Positions 1 through 9,567 are shown, counted from the stretch's first letter. The stretch: DNA of 64,000 bases from Nakamurella leprariae (GCF_016918035.1 NZ_JAERWK010000020.1:62001-126000), one strand, 5' to 3'. The notes: generated by a model not told the origin, from the letters alone. A program made the numbers and translations.

Positions 1-20
1 CACCCGCCCGGACCGAGGGG

Positions 21-623
21 TCAGGTCCGCGCCACCCGGTAGTGCCCGACCACCACGCCGCGGGGCGAGGTGAACGACCGGACCACCTCCAGGTCCATCG
101 GGGTGCCGTCGAACAGCCGGGTGCCCGAGCCCAGGACGACGGGGATCTGGGTGAGCACCCACTCGTCGACCAGCCCGGCGGCGGCCAGGAAGCGGACCAG
201 CTGCCCGCTGCCGAGCATCACGATGCTGCCCTCGATCTCGTGCTTCAGCCCGGCCACCGCGCCCTCGACGCCACTCGGGGTGCGCCCGTCGATCAGATGG
301 GACGCGGGATGCGGCAGCGGATCGGCGAGCGTGGACGACACGACGTACTTGGGCGTGGTCCGCAGGATCTCGGTGAACGGGTTGGGCTCCGGGTTGCCGA
401 GCCAGAACCCGACCAGGTCCAGGTAGGTGCGGCGGCCGAACAGCATCGCGCCGGTGGTCCCGTCCCCGGCGAACGCGGCCTGGGTCGCCTCCGGATCGGC
501 GGACAGCACCGCGCTCGCCCAGCCGCCCCGGTCGAACCCGCCCCGCGTGTCCTCGTCCGGCCGGCCCGGGCTCTGCATCACCCCGTCCAGCGAGACGTTC
601 TCCACCGCCAGCACCGTGCCCAT
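21..623 (-). CDS. Dihydrofolate reductase-like (RibD C-terminal domain) protein
   Basis: A 200-residue protein starting MGTVLAVENVSLDGVMQSPG, the typical N-terminus of YyaP/YwjB-type members of the RibD C-terminal/DHFR fold. Conserved family stretches include GAMLFGRRTYLDL (about residues 58-70), YVVSSTL (about 93-99) and SIVMLGSGQLVRFLAAAGLVDEW (about 132-155), which form the NADPH-binding region and the following helix. The length is normal for the family. These proteins are presumed NADPH-dependent reductases of unknown substrate and are not housekeeping DHFR. The gene stands alone and is followed on the same strand by the acyl-adenylate ligase gene 70 bp upstream; cotranscription is possible but not shown. 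Fold assignment is firm, function is not. Confidence 0.85.
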   Translation of the reverse strand: MGTVLAVENVSLDGVMQSPGRPDEDTRGGFDRGGWASAVLSADPEATQAAFAGDGTTGAMLFGRRTYLDLVGFWLGNPEPNPFTEILRTTPKYVVSSTLADPLPHPASHLIDGRTPSGVEGAVAGLKHEIEGSIVMLGSGQLVRFLAAAGLVDEWVLTQIPVVLGSGTRLFDGTPMDLEVVRSFTSPRGVVVGHYRVART

Positions 624-693
624 CCGCGTCTCCCGTCGTCAGTGTCGTGTCCAGGTGGACCGGACGGGGCCGACGGACTCATCGGACCTGCCC

Positions 694-2358
694 TCAGCCC
701 GCCGGGCCGATCAACTTCGCGGCGGCGGTCCGGCGCAGCTTGCCCGACGGCGTCTTGGGCAGCGACCCCGGCGGCAGTACCTGCACCGCGGCCGGACGCA
801 CCCCCATCGCCGCCGTCACCGCGGAGCGGACCTGCGCGGCGATCCGCTCGGCCGCGCCGGCGTCCCCGGCGTCCCGGGACTCCACCGCCACCGCGAACGA
901 CTCCCGGCCGCCCGGCGCGGTCCAGCGCACCGCCACCGCGTTCCCGGCGCGGACCCCTTCGACCGACGCGGCCACCTTCTCGATGTCGGTCGGGTACAGG
1001 TTCCGCCCGCCCATGATGATGACGTCCTTGACCCGGCCGCAGACCACCACCTGCCCGTCCACCAGGTAGCCGAGATCGCCGGTGTCCAGCCAATCATCGT
1101 CGCCGCGGGTGGGTCGGGGGCCGTCCACGGTGAGGTACCGCTCGGTGATGGAGTCGCCGCGCAGGTGCAGCACGCCGACCTCCCGTTCGCCCAACGCGGT
1201 GCCGTCCTCGGCCCGCACCGACAGCTCGATGCCGTCCAGCGGCGGACCGAGCAGCGGGAACCGTCGCACCGGTGCGTCGGGATCGGCGCCCGCGGGCACG
1301 GCCCGCCGGTCCTCCTCCAGCTCCCGGGCCGACACGGTGTCGACCTGCACCGGCGTGCCCCGGGGGTGGAACGCGACCCCCAGGGTGGCTTCGGCCATCC
1401 CGTACGCGCAGACCACCGCGGTGTCCGGCAGCCCGAACCGAGCCCCGGCCTCGGAGAAGGCGGCGACGGCGTCGACGTCGATCGGTTCCGCGCCGTTCAG
1501 CGCGAACCGCATGGTCGACAGGTCGAGCTCCTCCTGCGCCCGGGCCAGCACCCGGGCGGTCAGCGCGAAGGCGAAGTTCGGCGCGGCGGTGGCGGTCCCA
1601 CGGGTCCGGCTGATCAGCCGGGGCCAGCTCAGCGGGTCGGCCAGGAAGTCGCGTGGGGTGACCGCGACCGTCTCGATGCCCCGGCACATCGGCAGGGTCA
1701 GGAAGCCGACCATGCCCATGTCGTGGAACAGCGGCAGCCAGGACACCATGGTGTCGGCCTCGGTGAGCCCGGCCGCGGCGCACATCGACACCACGTTGGC
1801 CCACAGGTTGCCATGGGTGATCTGCACCGCCTTGGGGGTGGCCGTCGACCCCGAGGTGAGCTGCAGCAGGGCCGGCGACGACTCGTCCACCTCGACCGGT
1901 ACCGCTCCGTCCGACCCAGCGCCCGCGGGATCGTCGCCAGCGGCCAGCAGTTCGGTGACGGTGACCGCGTCGGCGCCGGCCGCCCGCACCATCGGCAGGT
2001 ACGACTCGAACGGCTCCCCCAGCACCACCAGGGACGCGCGGATCACCCGCAGCACCGTCCCGGTCTCCTCGGCGAAGCGGGCGATGTCGGTCCGTGGCGT
2101 CGGTTGGTGCAGCATCGTCACCGAGCCACCGGCCAGCCAGACGGCCTGGGCCACCGGCGCCACCGCGGCCGGTGCCCCGGCCAGCACCGCCACGGCCGCA
2201 CCGGGCCGCAGGCCCCGGTCCCGGAGCCGGACGGCGGCCCGCCGCGCCACGACGTGCACCTCGGCCCAACTGGCGCGGTGCAGGTGCTCCGGGTCGCCGG
2301 TGGAGATGCCAGCCGAACCCTGGGCGGCGCGGACCAGGGCGTCGGTGAAGGCGCTCAT
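694..2358 (-). CDS. Acyl-AMP/acyl-CoA ligase (AMP-binding, FadD/FAAL-like)
   Basis: A 554-residue adenylate-forming enzyme. It shows the P-loop-like A3 motif LTSGSTATPKAVQITHGN (about residues 155-175), a YGMAEATLG A5 motif in mid-protein, the DTGDLGYL A7 motif and a C-terminal LPKTPSGKLRR with the A10 catalytic lysine. Long-chain members activate fatty acids as acyl-adenylates, and the WLPLFHDMGMVGFL segment resembles fatty-acyl-AMP ligases. I cannot tell from this whether CoA or a carrier protein is the acceptor. An in-frame GTG three codons upstream (2367) is possible. The ATG at 2358 is preferred because a TACGGT -10-like hexamer (complement of 2366-2371) ends only 7 nt upstream, suggesting a leaderless transcript. 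No polyketide synthase lies nearby. Confidence 0.85.
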   Translation of the reverse strand: MSAFTDALVRAAQGSAGISTGDPEHLHRASWAEVHVVARRAAVRLRDRGLRPGAAVAVLAGAPAAVAPVAQAVWLAGGSVTMLHQPTPRTDIARFAEETGTVLRVIRASLVVLGEPFESYLPMVRAAGADAVTVTELLAAGDDPAGAGSDGAVPVEVDESSPALLQLTSGSTATPKAVQITHGNLWANVVSMCAAAGLTEADTMVSWLPLFHDMGMVGFLTLPMCRGIETVAVTPRDFLADPLSWPRLISRTRGTATAAPNFAFALTARVLARAQEELDLSTMRFALNGAEPIDVDAVAAFSEAGARFGLPDTAVVCAYGMAEATLGVAFHPRGTPVQVDTVSARELEEDRRAVPAGADPDAPVRRFPLLGPPLDGIELSVRAEDGTALGEREVGVLHLRGDSITERYLTVDGPRPTRGDDDWLDTGDLGYLVDGQVVVCGRVKDVIIMGGRNLYPTDIEKVAASVEGVRAGNAVAVRWTAPGGRESFAVAVESRDAGDAGAAERIAAQVRSAVTAAMGVRPAAVQVLPPGSLPKTPSGKLRRTAAAKLIGPAG

Positions 2359-2365
2359 GCCGACC

Positions 2366-2371
2366 ACCGTA
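2366..2371 (-). promoter_or_regulatory. Possible leaderless -10 element for the acyl ligase
   Basis: The complement reads TACGGT, matching the actinobacterial TANNNT -10 pattern, and lies 7 nt before the ATG at 2358. That spacing would put transcription initiation at or next to the start codon. No convincing -35 hexamer is visible, so this is only suggestive. Confidence 0.3.
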
Positions 2372-2509
2372 GGTCACCGGCCGCCACGGACCGCTGAGGA
2401 AGCGTGACCGCTCGTGCTGGATGGTCGGAGCTCGCCTCCGCTCGTCCCTCGCTCCGCCGACTCCTCCTTCGGGATGCCGGGTCGCGCCAGATGGCTCACC
2501 ATCGCTGGC

Positions 2510-3253
2510 ATGGCGTTCAGTGCTGTGCACGACCTGTTCATCGACGAACGGGAACTCCGGGTGTCCTCCAATGGCACCGGGCGGCCCATCCTGATGCTGC
2601 ACGACCTCGGCTCGTCGGCCGCGTCCTGGGAGGCGATGACCCCGGAGGTGGTCGCCGCCGGGCGGGAGGTGGTCGCCATCGACCTGCCGGGCAGCGGCCA
2701 CAGCGACGCGGTGGCCGACAACCGGCTCACCGGCTTCGTCGAGCACCTGCACGCCGCGCTCGACCACCTCGTCGAGTTCGCCGGCGACCCGATCGACGTG
2801 GTCGGCCACGGGTTCGGCGGGTACCTCGGCCTCAGCCTGGCCGCCTGGTTCCCCGACCGGATCAGCGGCCTGGTGGTGGAGGATCCGATGCTGCCGCCCC
2901 GGTCCGGACCGCCGGTGCGGGCGCGGATGTCGCCCACCATGGCCGTCTCCGGCGCACTGACCACCGTCCGGCGCGGCCGCTTCCGGGAGAACGTGCACGG
3001 CTTCGCCCGGGCCAAGGCCGTGCTCGACCAGCTGGCCCAGGCCGATCCGGCGTGGTGGGCCGGGCTGGCCCGGATCACCGCTCCGACGTTCATCATCGGC
3101 ACCGGCCTGGCCCACGCCGGCGACCGGGCGCTGCTCGACCTGCTGGCCGCGTCCATCGAGCCGGCCACGCGCACCGACCTCCCTGGCGCCCGCCGGGGCC
3201 ACCTGTCCGACGCGGACGCCTTCGCCGCCATGGTGGTGGGCTTCCTGGGCTGA
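2510..3253 (+). CDS. Alpha/beta-fold hydrolase
   Basis: About 247 residues from the ATG giving MAFSAVHDLFIDERELRV. The canonical alpha/beta hydrolase landmarks are present: oxyanion segment LHDLGSSAASW (about residues 37-47) and IDLPGSGHSD (about 64-73). At the nucleophile elbow the motif reads VVGHGFGGYLG (about 96-106), with glycine-rich GHGFGG where GxSxG is usual. A C-terminal HL (GHLSDADAF) may supply the catalytic histidine. The elbow residue is Phe rather than Ser, Cys or Asp, so hydrolytic activity is uncertain. Upstream in-frame starts at 2414 and 2474 would add a low-complexity leader unlike the family. A DUF1905 gene follows 28 bp downstream and is probably cotranscribed. Confidence 0.75.
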   Translation: MAFSAVHDLFIDERELRVSSNGTGRPILMLHDLGSSAASWEAMTPEVVAAGREVVAIDLPGSGHSDAVADNRLTGFVEHLHAALDHLVEFAGDPIDVVGHGFGGYLGLSLAAWFPDRISGLVVEDPMLPPRSGPPVRARMSPTMAVSGALTTVRRGRFRENVHGFARAKAVLDQLAQADPAWWAGLARITAPTFIIGTGLAHAGDRALLDLLAASIEPATRTDLPGARRGHLSDADAFAAMVVGFLG

Positions 3254-3281
3254 CTGCCCGACCGGCTGAAGGAGGCGGAGC

Positions 3282-3557
3282 ATGACCCGCAGAGAACACC
3301 GGGCGGACGCGGAGATCGTCTTCGAGGCCGTCCTGGAACGGGACGGCGCCGAGGCGTTCCTCACCCTGCCCGACCGGGCCACCGCGCCCGGGATGGCCCG
3401 GACGGTCGAGGGGATGATCGACGGCCTGCCGTTCACGGCGGTGGCCCGGGTCGGGCCCGGCGGTCGCCGCCTGCCGGTCCGGGAGGATCTGCGCCGGCGG
3501 GTGCGCAAGGAGGTGGGCGAGTCCGTGACCGTCCGGATGTGGCCGATGTCCCGCTGA
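3282..3557 (+). CDS. DUF1905 domain-containing small protein
   Basis: A 91-residue protein matching the DUF1905 beta-barrel pattern: FEAVLERDG...AFLTLPD, then a central V-E-G-M-IDGLPFTAV strand and the C-terminal RLPVREDLRRRVRKEVGESVTVRMW. DUF1905 occurs alone or fused to YdeI/OmpD-associated domains; its function is unknown. A strong ribosome binding site (AAGGAGGCGG) precedes the ATG and fixes the start. It lies 28 bp after the alpha/beta hydrolase on the same strand, so the two probably form a small operon. Confidence 0.75.
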   Translation: MTRREHRADAEIVFEAVLERDGAEAFLTLPDRATAPGMARTVEGMIDGLPFTAVARVGPGGRRLPVREDLRRRVRKEVGESVTVRMWPMSR

Positions 3558-3643
3558 CCGGTGGTAGGCCGGATGCGCAGCCGCACATCGTCGGTTCGGC
3601 GGTGATCGACCTACTCGTCAGTGCGACGGCAGCATCTCGACCC

Positions 3644-3697
3644 GTTCGATCATGTGGACAACCTCAATAGGTTCTGTTCGCAATCGTATGATCGAAC
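3644..3697. repeat. 10-bp inverted repeat over the start of the HNH remnant; includes degenerate SOS-like box
   Basis: GTTCGATCAT at 3644-3653 is perfectly repeated in inverse as ATGATCGAAC at 3688-3697. The right arm overlaps the ATG of the DUF222-HNH remnant and runs into TCGAACACATATCGAG. Actinobacterial LexA boxes have the form TCGAAC-NNNN-GTTCGA, and in many DUF222-HNH genes such a box overlaps the start codon. Here the right half is damaged by about one base. The local sequence is clearly more AT-rich than the flanks. LexA control is inferred, not shown. Confidence 0.4.
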
Positions 3698-4771
3698 ACA
3701 TATCGAGAACCATCACGCCGCCGCCGCTGATCCCGGCTGTGGTCGCCGCGTGGGTCGAACAGCTCGCCGTCACCGGGCCTCGTGGGCTCGGCGAGCACGA
3801 CCTGGTCGAGCTGATCACCGGTCTCGAGCGGCTCAAGGCCGCCGGCGCCGCACTGCAGGCGCGAGCCACGACCAGTTTGCTGGACCAGCAACTCACCGCC
3901 TCCGACGCGGCAGCGCGACCGGGCGAACCCGGGGACGTGGCCTAACGGCGCCGGGTGGCGGTGCGACGATCGGTCGGGGCGCAGGTCGCGCGGCTCAACC
4001 CCAAGCAGGCCGTGGCCCGGAACGCCAAGGCTGCCAACGACCGACGGGTCAGCCTCCGACCCGCGCCGGACTGCATGACCTACCTGACCGCCCTGCTGCC
4101 CGTCGTCCAGGGCGTCGCGGTGTTCGCGGCGCTGCGGCGGCACGCCGACACCGTCTTCGCTGACGGCGACGAGCGCGGCCGCGGGCAGGTGATGGCCGAC
4201 GAACTCGTCGCCCGCATTCACCGCCGGGGTCGATCTCACCAACAACCTGGTCATGACCGACCGCACCCTGCTCGACCGCGACGACGAGCCCGCGGTGCTC
4301 GTCGGCCACGGCCCGATCCCCGCCAGCCTCGCGCGGCACCTGGTCCGCGAGGCCCCCAGGTCCGCTCGGGTGTTCATCCGGCGACTGTTCCAGGACCCCG
4401 CCGGCAACCTCACCCACGCCGACCCGAGACGCCGCCGCCTCGCGCATCTTGACCGGCAGTTCCTCATCGCCCGCGACGGAACCTGCCGAACACCGTGGTG
4501 CGACGCACCGATCCGCCGCTCCGACCACATCCAGCCCTACGCCGCCGACGGCCCCACCGTGCTCGACAACGGTCAAGGGCTCTGCGCGCGCTGCAACCTG
4601 ACCAAGGACGAGGACGGCTGGCGCACCACCGGCACCGGCCCGACCACGGTCGTCACCACCCCGACCGGCGACCAGTACGCCAGCGCCCCGCCCGCACCGC
4701 CCCGATCGGAACCGTGGAGCACGGCTGCCACCAGCTTCGGGGTGCCCCCACGTCCGGAGTTCGTCCAGTGA
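3688..4771 (+). pseudogene. DUF222 / 13E12-type HNH endonuclease, degraded
   Basis: Three blocks match the DUF222-HNH family. The N-terminal block (ATG 3688, MIEHISRTI...LIPAVVAAWVEQL) ends in an in-frame TAA at 3943-3945. The same frame continues with [29 protein letters not shown] and a DUF222 core reaching MADELVARI near 4213. A frameshift at about 4213-4225 then moves the reading frame to [16 protein letters not shown]. The C-terminal HNH domain is intact: CRTPWCDAPIRRSDHI, then NGQGLCARCNLTK (about 4485-4610), with the zinc-ligating cysteines and HNH histidines. The protein between blocks 1 and 2 is shorter than in intact relatives, so an internal deletion is likely. Families like REP13E12 are repeated and mobile-associated in actinobacteria. 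A programmed or sequencing frameshift cannot be excluded. Confidence 0.8.
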
Positions 4772-4853
4772 GGTCGTTTTCGGCGGCGCGGTCCCGGGAA
4801 CGAAGGGCATGGCCGGAGTCGACGTCCGGAAGACGACCAGGGAGGAAGCGACC

Positions 4854-5813
4854 GTGTACCTGCACGTGCAACGCCTGATCAACGACATCGAGGCCGACGA
4901 GCCGGATCCCGCCGCCGCGAACGCGCTGCAGGAGGGGCTGGGCGGTCAGTTCGGCGAGATGCGCACGATGATGCAGTACCTGTTCCAGTCGATGAACTTC
5001 CGTGGACCCGCGGGGAAGCCGTACCGCGACCTGATCCAGGGCATCGGCACCGAGGAGATCAGCCACGTCGAGCTGATCGGCACCACGATCTCCCGACTGC
5101 TGGACGGTTCGCCGCGGTACCAGGGCAAGAAGACCGACCCGCTGGACACGCCGGGCGCCAAGGGTGCGACCCCGCTGAACATCGCGCTGGACCAGTCGAA
5201 CATCCACCACTACCTGGTCGCCTCGCAGGGCGCGCTGCCGGTCGACGCGGCCGGCAATCCGTGGAGCGGCAGCTACGTCTACAACTCCGGCAACCTGGTG
5301 CTCGACCTGCTCTACAACCTGATGCTGGAGTCGACCGGGCGGCTGCAGAAGTGCCGCATCTACGAGATGACCGACAACAAGACGGCCCGGTCGACCATCT
5401 CGTACCTCATCGTCCGGGACCAGGCCCACGAGAACGGCTACGCCAAGGCGCTGGAGACGCTCGGGGTCAACTGGAACGCCGTGCTGCCCATCCCGAAGAC
5501 CAACGCCGAGAAGTTCCCCGAGGTCAAGAAGCTGCTCGACCTGGGCCTGCAGTCCAAGCAGTACACGTTCGACCTGACCGCGCAGTCCGAGGCCGGCCGC
5601 ATCTTCCAGGGCATGTCGCCGTCCAAGGACGGCACCGACCTGGTCGCCGACGAGCAGGCCCCGCTGGGCGCGCCGATGACCATCTCGGAGGAGCGCTTCG
5701 AGGAGTTCTCCCCCGGCCTCGACAAGGACCTGCTCGCCCTCATCCAGGCGAGCGCCGAGATCGAGATGGCCGAGGTGGAGCAGTACTACGGACCGGTCCC
5801 GCCGAAGTCGTGA
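4854..5813 (+). CDS. Manganese catalase
   Basis: A 319-residue non-haem dimanganese catalase that dismutates hydrogen peroxide. The start is set at the GTG at 4854, giving MYLHVQRLINDIEADEPDP, the family's standard N-terminus. AGGGAGGA lies 7 nt upstream; the ATG at 4809 would add an atypical 15-residue leader. Ferritin-like ligand helices are visible: ALQEGLGGQFGEMRTMMQYLFQS (about residues 20-45, first Glu ligand), GTEEISHVELIG (about 64-75, Glu and His), and LMLESTGRLQKCRIYEM plus RDQAHENGYAKAL for the second site. The C-terminus is typical. It is cytoplasmic. The gene is isolated between the HNH remnant and a long hairpin. Together with sodA further along, it suggests good protection against reactive oxygen. 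Confidence 0.93.
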   Translation: MYLHVQRLINDIEADEPDPAAANALQEGLGGQFGEMRTMMQYLFQSMNFRGPAGKPYRDLIQGIGTEEISHVELIGTTISRLLDGSPRYQGKKTDPLDTPGAKGATPLNIALDQSNIHHYLVASQGALPVDAAGNPWSGSYVYNSGNLVLDLLYNLMLESTGRLQKCRIYEMTDNKTARSTISYLIVRDQAHENGYAKALETLGVNWNAVLPIPKTNAEKFPEVKKLLDLGLQSKQYTFDLTAQSEAGRIFQGMSPSKDGTDLVADEQAPLGAPMTISEERFEEFSPGLDKDLLALIQASAEIEMAEVEQYYGPVPPKS

Positions 5814-5833
5814 CCGGATGACCGGACCGCGGT

Positions 5834-5887
5834 GAGCAGGCGAGCCCGGGGCCGACCGACGTGTCGGTCCCGGGTCGCCGCCTGCTC
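5834..5887. terminator. Long hairpin between catalase and abcF, likely bidirectional terminator
   Basis: GAGCAGGCG at the left is matched by CGCCTGCTC at the right, and the inner arms (GCCCGGGGCCGAC / GTCGGTCCCGGG) also pair, giving a long, nearly continuous stem. It lies 20 bp after the plus-strand catalase stop. Its right arm touches the stop codon of the minus-strand abcF, so it could serve both convergent genes. There is no T-tract, as is common in high-GC actinobacteria. Confidence 0.7.
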
Positions 5888-7730
5888 AGCCGGCTTCCTC
5901 GATCCGCTCGGCCACCTCGAGCCACTCCAGCTCGGCCTCGTCCAGCGCGGTGCTGACCTCGGCCAGTTCCCGGTCCAGGGTGGCGGCGGCCGCGAAGTCG
6001 GACCCGACCTGGGCCATCTTCTCGTGCAGCTGGGACTGCTTGCGTCGCAACGACTCCTGCTGCCGCTCCAGCCGCTGCAGGTCCTTGCGCCACGACCGCA
6101 GCTGGCCGGCGTCCACCGCCGTGACCTGCTCGACCGCGGCCGCCGGCGGGGTGACTCCGACCGACGCCGTTCCCTGCTCGATCGCCCGGGCCCGCCGCGT
6201 CAGGTACTCCGGCACACCACCGATCAGGTGGGTGATCCGGCCGTCGCCGAGCAGGCCGTACACGTCGTCGGTCACCCGCTCCAGCAGGTACCGGTCGTGG
6301 CTGACCACCAGCAGCGTGCCGGGCCAGCCGTCGAGCAGGTCCTCCAACGCGGCCAGCGTGTCGGTGTCCAGGTCGTTGGTCGGCTCGTCGAGCACCAGCA
6401 CGTTCGGCTCGGCCATCAGGATGCGCATCAGCTGCAGCCGGCGTCGCTCCCCACCGGACAGGTCGGCCACCGGCGTCCACTGCTGCCCCGGCCCGAAGCC
6501 GAACCGTTCGGCCAGCGACGAGGCCGACAGCTGTTTGCCGTCGAGCTCGATGGACCCGGCCACCTCGGTGACCGCCTCGAGCAGCCGGCCCGAGGTGGGC
6601 AGTTCGGTGACGTCCTGGGACAGGTAGCCCAGCCGGACCGTCTGGCCGATCTTCACCACCCCGGATGCCGGCGGCTGGGTGCCGATGGCGATCCGCAGCA
6701 GTGTCGACTTGCCGGCGCCGTTCACCCCGACCAGGCCGATGCGGTCGCCGGGACCGACGATCCAATCCACGCCGTCGAGCAGGACCCGCTCGGGACTGCC
6801 CGGGTCGTGCGCGCGGCCGGGGACGGTCGCCGTGATGCCCTTGAGCTCCAGCACGTCCTTGCCGAGCCGGCGGCGGGCAAACTGGTGCAGCGCCACGGTG
6901 TCCCGGGCCGGCGGTACGTCGGCGATGAGCGCCTCGGCCGCCTCGATCCGGTACCGCGGCTTGGAGGTGCGGGCCGGCGGACCGCGTCGCAGCCAGGCCA
7001 GTTCCTTGCGGGCGAGGTTGCGGCGGCGTTCCTCGGCCGCCTGCTCCAGTCGCTGCCGCTCCGCCCGGGCGAACACCCAGTCCGAGTAGCCGCCCTCCCG
7101 GATGTGCACCGAGCCGTCGACCACCTCCCAGGTGGTGGCGGCGGTGGCGTCCAGGAACCAGCGGTCGTGGGTGACGACGACCGACGCGCCGGAGCGGTCC
7201 TGCAGGTGCGCGGCCAGCCAGGCCACCGCCTCGACGTCCAGGTGGTTGGTCGGCTCGTCCAGCACCACCAGGTCGGCGTCGGTGACCAGCGCGGCGGCCA
7301 GCGCGACGCGGCGCTGCTCACCACCGGAGAGCGACGCCACCGGCGAGTCCAGACCGAGGTCGGTCAGCCCCAGCCCGGTGAGGACGGCCCGGATCGAGCT
7401 GTCCGAGGCCCAGACGTGCTCGGCCGCCCCGAACGGCTGCAGCACCACCTGCCGGACGGTGGCGGTGGGGTCGTGGGTGGCCTGTTGCGCGACGGTGGCG
7501 ATGCGGGTGCTGCGCTGCAGGGACACCCGCCCGCTGTCCGGCTCCAGCGCCCCGGTCAGCACCTGCAGCAGCGTCGACTTGCCCGAGCCGTTGAGGCCGA
7601 GCACCCCGATGCGGTCGCCCTGCTGCACGCCCAGCGACACCTGGTCGAGCACCTGGCGGACCCCGTGCCGGACGCTCACCGACTCCAGGTTGACCAGACT
7701 CGCCCGGCCGGCGGTGCGGGGCGCGCTCAT
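5886..7730 (-). CDS. ABC-F family ATP-binding protein
   Basis: A 614-residue soluble tandem-ATPase of the ABC-F class. Domain 1 has Walker [10 protein letters not shown] (residues 45-53), signature [14 protein letters not shown] and Walker [13 protein letters not shown] charged linker with the ABC-F arm follows (about 240-290). Domain 2 has GVNGAGKST (about 330-340), [10 protein letters not shown] and [12 protein letters not shown]-terminal coiled coil (about 545-614, [21 protein letters not shown]) resembles Uup/EttA-type tails. Family members act on ribosomes as translation factors or antibiotic-protection proteins. The ispE-adjacent actinobacterial ortholog is conserved, which favours a housekeeping translational role. 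The ATG at 7730 overlaps the ispE stop by 4 bp. Any longer frame through ispE is a shadow. Confidence 0.93.
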   Translation of the reverse strand: MSAPRTAGRASLVNLESVSVRHGVRQVLDQVSLGVQQGDRIGVLGLNGSGKSTLLQVLTGALEPDSGRVSLQRSTRIATVAQQATHDPTATVRQVVLQPFGAAEHVWASDSSIRAVLTGLGLTDLGLDSPVASLSGGEQRRVALAAALVTDADLVVLDEPTNHLDVEAVAWLAAHLQDRSGASVVVTHDRWFLDATAATTWEVVDGSVHIREGGYSDWVFARAERQRLEQAAEERRRNLARKELAWLRRGPPARTSKPRYRIEAAEALIADVPPARDTVALHQFARRRLGKDVLELKGITATVPGRAHDPGSPERVLLDGVDWIVGPGDRIGLVGVNGAGKSTLLRIAIGTQPPASGVVKIGQTVRLGYLSQDVTELPTSGRLLEAVTEVAGSIELDGKQLSASSLAERFGFGPGQQWTPVADLSGGERRRLQLMRILMAEPNVLVLDEPTNDLDTDTLAALEDLLDGWPGTLLVVSHDRYLLERVTDDVYGLLGDGRITHLIGGVPEYLTRRARAIEQGTASVGVTPPAAAVEQVTAVDAGQLRSWRKDLQRLERQQESLRRKQSQLHEKMAQVGSDFAAAATLDRELAEVSTALDEAELEWLEVAERIEEAG

Positions 7731-8662
7731 CCGCGCCCGCCCAGCACCCGGGCGCCCGGCGCGGGGCCCGCCGCGGTCCGGACGGTGCGGACCGTGCCGG
7801 ACCCGGCCAGGTCGGTGGCCACCCGGGCGGCGTGGTCCGGATCGGCGCACAGCAGCGCAATGGTCGGGCCCGAGCCAGAGACGATGCCGCCCAGCGCACC
7901 TGCGTCCAGACCGGCCCGCAGGGTGCGCCGCAGTTCGGGACGCAGCGAGAACGCCGCGGCCTGCAGGTCGTTGGCCATCTCCGCGGCGATGCCGGCCAGG
8001 TCGCCCGTGGCCAGGGCGGCCAGCATCGGCTCCACCTCGCCGGCCCGCGGCACGTCGCCGGCGGCCCGTAGCCGGTCGAGTTCGGTGTAGACGGCCGGGG
8101 TGGACAGGCCACCGCCGCCGGCCGGCGCCAGCACCCAGGACAGCTCGGCCCGGCTCAGCACCGGTGAGAGTCGTTCCCCGCGACCGGTACCCAGCGCGGT
8201 GCCCCCGGACAGTGCGAACGGCACGTCGGAGCCGAGCTCGGCGGCCCAGCCGGCCAGCTGGGCGCGCGGCACATCCTGCCCCCACAGCGCGGCGCAGCCG
8301 ACCAGCGCGGCGGCGGCGTCGGCGCTGCCACCGGCCATGCCGCCGGCCACCGGGATGCGCTTGGTGATGTCGACCGCGACGGCCGGCTCCCGGCCCAGCC
8401 GCTGGGCGAGCAGGGTGATCGCGGCGCCGGCCAGGTTGTCGCCGTCCTCGGGCACGACCTCGGTGACGCCGTGCGTGCGGACGCTGAGCCGGTCGGCCGG
8501 CTGCAGCGCCACCTCGTCGGCCAGGTCGACGGCATGGAAGACGGTGACCAGGTCGTGGTAGCCGTCCTCGCGGCGGTCGCCGACGCCCAGGAACAGGTTG
8601 ACCTTGCCGGGGCTGCTCACCCGCACGGTGGCCCCGGGTCCGGCCAGGACGCGGCCGGTCAT
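7727..8662 (-). CDS. ispE: 4-diphosphocytidyl-2-C-methyl-D-erythritol kinase
   Basis: A 311-residue GHMP kinase that phosphorylates CDP-methylerythritol in the MEP isoprenoid pathway. The substrate motif [21 protein letters not shown] (split across residues about 15-35), the ATP-binding loop [17 protein letters not shown] (about 105-121) and the C-terminal [14 protein letters not shown] are diagnostic. The ATG at 8662 gives MTGRVLAGP and overlaps the ksgA stop as ATGA; the stop likewise overlaps the abcF start. Translational coupling ksgA-ispE-abcF is therefore evident. Length is normal. Confidence 0.96.
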   Translation of the reverse strand: MTGRVLAGPGATVRVSSPGKVNLFLGVGDRREDGYHDLVTVFHAVDLADEVALQPADRLSVRTHGVTEVVPEDGDNLAGAAITLLAQRLGREPAVAVDITKRIPVAGGMAGGSADAAAALVGCAALWGQDVPRAQLAGWAAELGSDVPFALSGGTALGTGRGERLSPVLSRAELSWVLAPAGGGGLSTPAVYTELDRLRAAGDVPRAGEVEPMLAALATGDLAGIAAEMANDLQAAAFSLRPELRRTLRAGLDAGALGGIVSGSGPTIALLCADPDHAARVATDLAGSGTVRTVRTAAGPAPGARVLGGRG

Positions 8663-9567
8663 TCGGTGCGGACGGCCGCGTCGAGCACGGTGCGCGCCTC
8701 CGCGATGGCGGCGAACTCGTCGACGGTGAGGGTCTCGCCACGGGCGGACGGGTCCACCCCGGCCCGCTCCAGGACCTCCTGCGCCGCCTCCGTCGACCCG
8801 GCCCACGAGGCCAGGGCCACTCGCAGGGTCTTGCGTCGCTGGGCGAAGGCGGCGTCGATCGCCGCGAAGACCGCGGCCCGGTCATCCGTCCGCGGGTGCG
8901 GGTGCACGTCGATCGCGACCAGCGCCGAGTCGACGCCCGGGACCGGCCAGAACACCGACCGGCTGATCGATCCGGCCCGCCGGGCGGTGCCGTACCAGGC
9001 GGCCTTGACGCTGGGCACGCCGTAGTCCTTGCCACCGGGCTGCGCGGCCAGCCGGTCGGCCACCTCCGCCTGCACCATGACCAGCACGCGGCGCAGCGTG
9101 GACAGCTCGGCCAGCAGGTGCAGCAGCACCGGCACGGCCACGTTGTACGGCAGGTTGGCCACCAGCGCGGTCGGGTCCTCCGGCGCGGGCAGGTCGGACA
9201 GCGACCGCAGGTCGGCCTCGGTGACGGTGAGCGCGTCCCCGTGGACGACCCGCAGCGCGAACGCGCGATCCGGCGCGTGCTCGGCCACCGTGGTCGGCAG
9301 CCGGTCGGCCAGCCGCCGGTCGATCTCCACGGCCGTCACGGCCGCCGCCGCGCAGAGCAGGCCCAGGGTCAGCGATCCCAGCCCGGGTCCGACCTCCAGC
9401 ACGTGGTCGGTCGACCGCAGGTCGGCGGCGGCGACGATGCGCCGGACGGTGTTCCCGTCGTGGACGAAGTTCTGGCCCAGCGTCTTGGTCGGACGGACCG
9501 CCAGCTCGTCCGCCAACCGGCGGATCTCGGCCGCCCCCAGCAGGGTCACGGAGTTCGGCGTGCTCAC
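8659..9567 (-). CDS. ksgA: 16S rRNA (adenine1518-N6/adenine1519-N6)-dimethyltransferase
   Basis: A 302-residue RsmA/KsgA/Dim1 family methyltransferase that dimethylates two adjacent adenines in the 3' terminal helix of 16S rRNA. It shows the family N-terminal signature [13 protein letters not shown] (residues about 25-37), SAM motif [16 protein letters not shown] (about 60-74), the acidic loop [12 protein letters not shown] and the catalytic motif [15 protein letters not shown] (about 134-148). The start is a GTG at 9567 ([11 protein letters not shown]). It is the middle member of rpf1-ksgA-ispE-abcF, a conserved actinobacterial order, with a 4-bp overlap into ispE. Confidence 0.96.
   Translation of the reverse strand: MSTPNSVTLLGAAEIRRLADELAVRPTKTLGQNFVHDGNTVRRIVAAADLRSTDHVLEVGPGLGSLTLGLLCAAAAVTAVEIDRRLADRLPTTVAEHAPDRAFALRVVHGDALTVTEADLRSLSDLPAPEDPTALVANLPYNVAVPVLLHLLAELSTLRRVLVMVQAEVADRLAAQPGGKDYGVPSVKAAWYGTARRAGSISRSVFWPVPGVDSALVAIDVHPHPRTDDRAAVFAAIDAAFAQRRKTLRVALASWAGSTEAAQEVLERAGVDPSARGETLTVDEFAAIAEARTVLDAAVRTE

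Noticed and set aside
1094-3586. An 830-codon minus-strand frame across the alpha/beta hydrolase and acyl ligase
   Set aside because: It has no recognisable domain, and both other frames there encode well-conserved proteins.
5886-9035. A continuous 1049-codon minus-strand frame
   Set aside because: Only its C-terminal 614 codons are abcF. The upstream part is the shifted shadow of ispE and ksgA, whose own frames carry full catalytic motifs.
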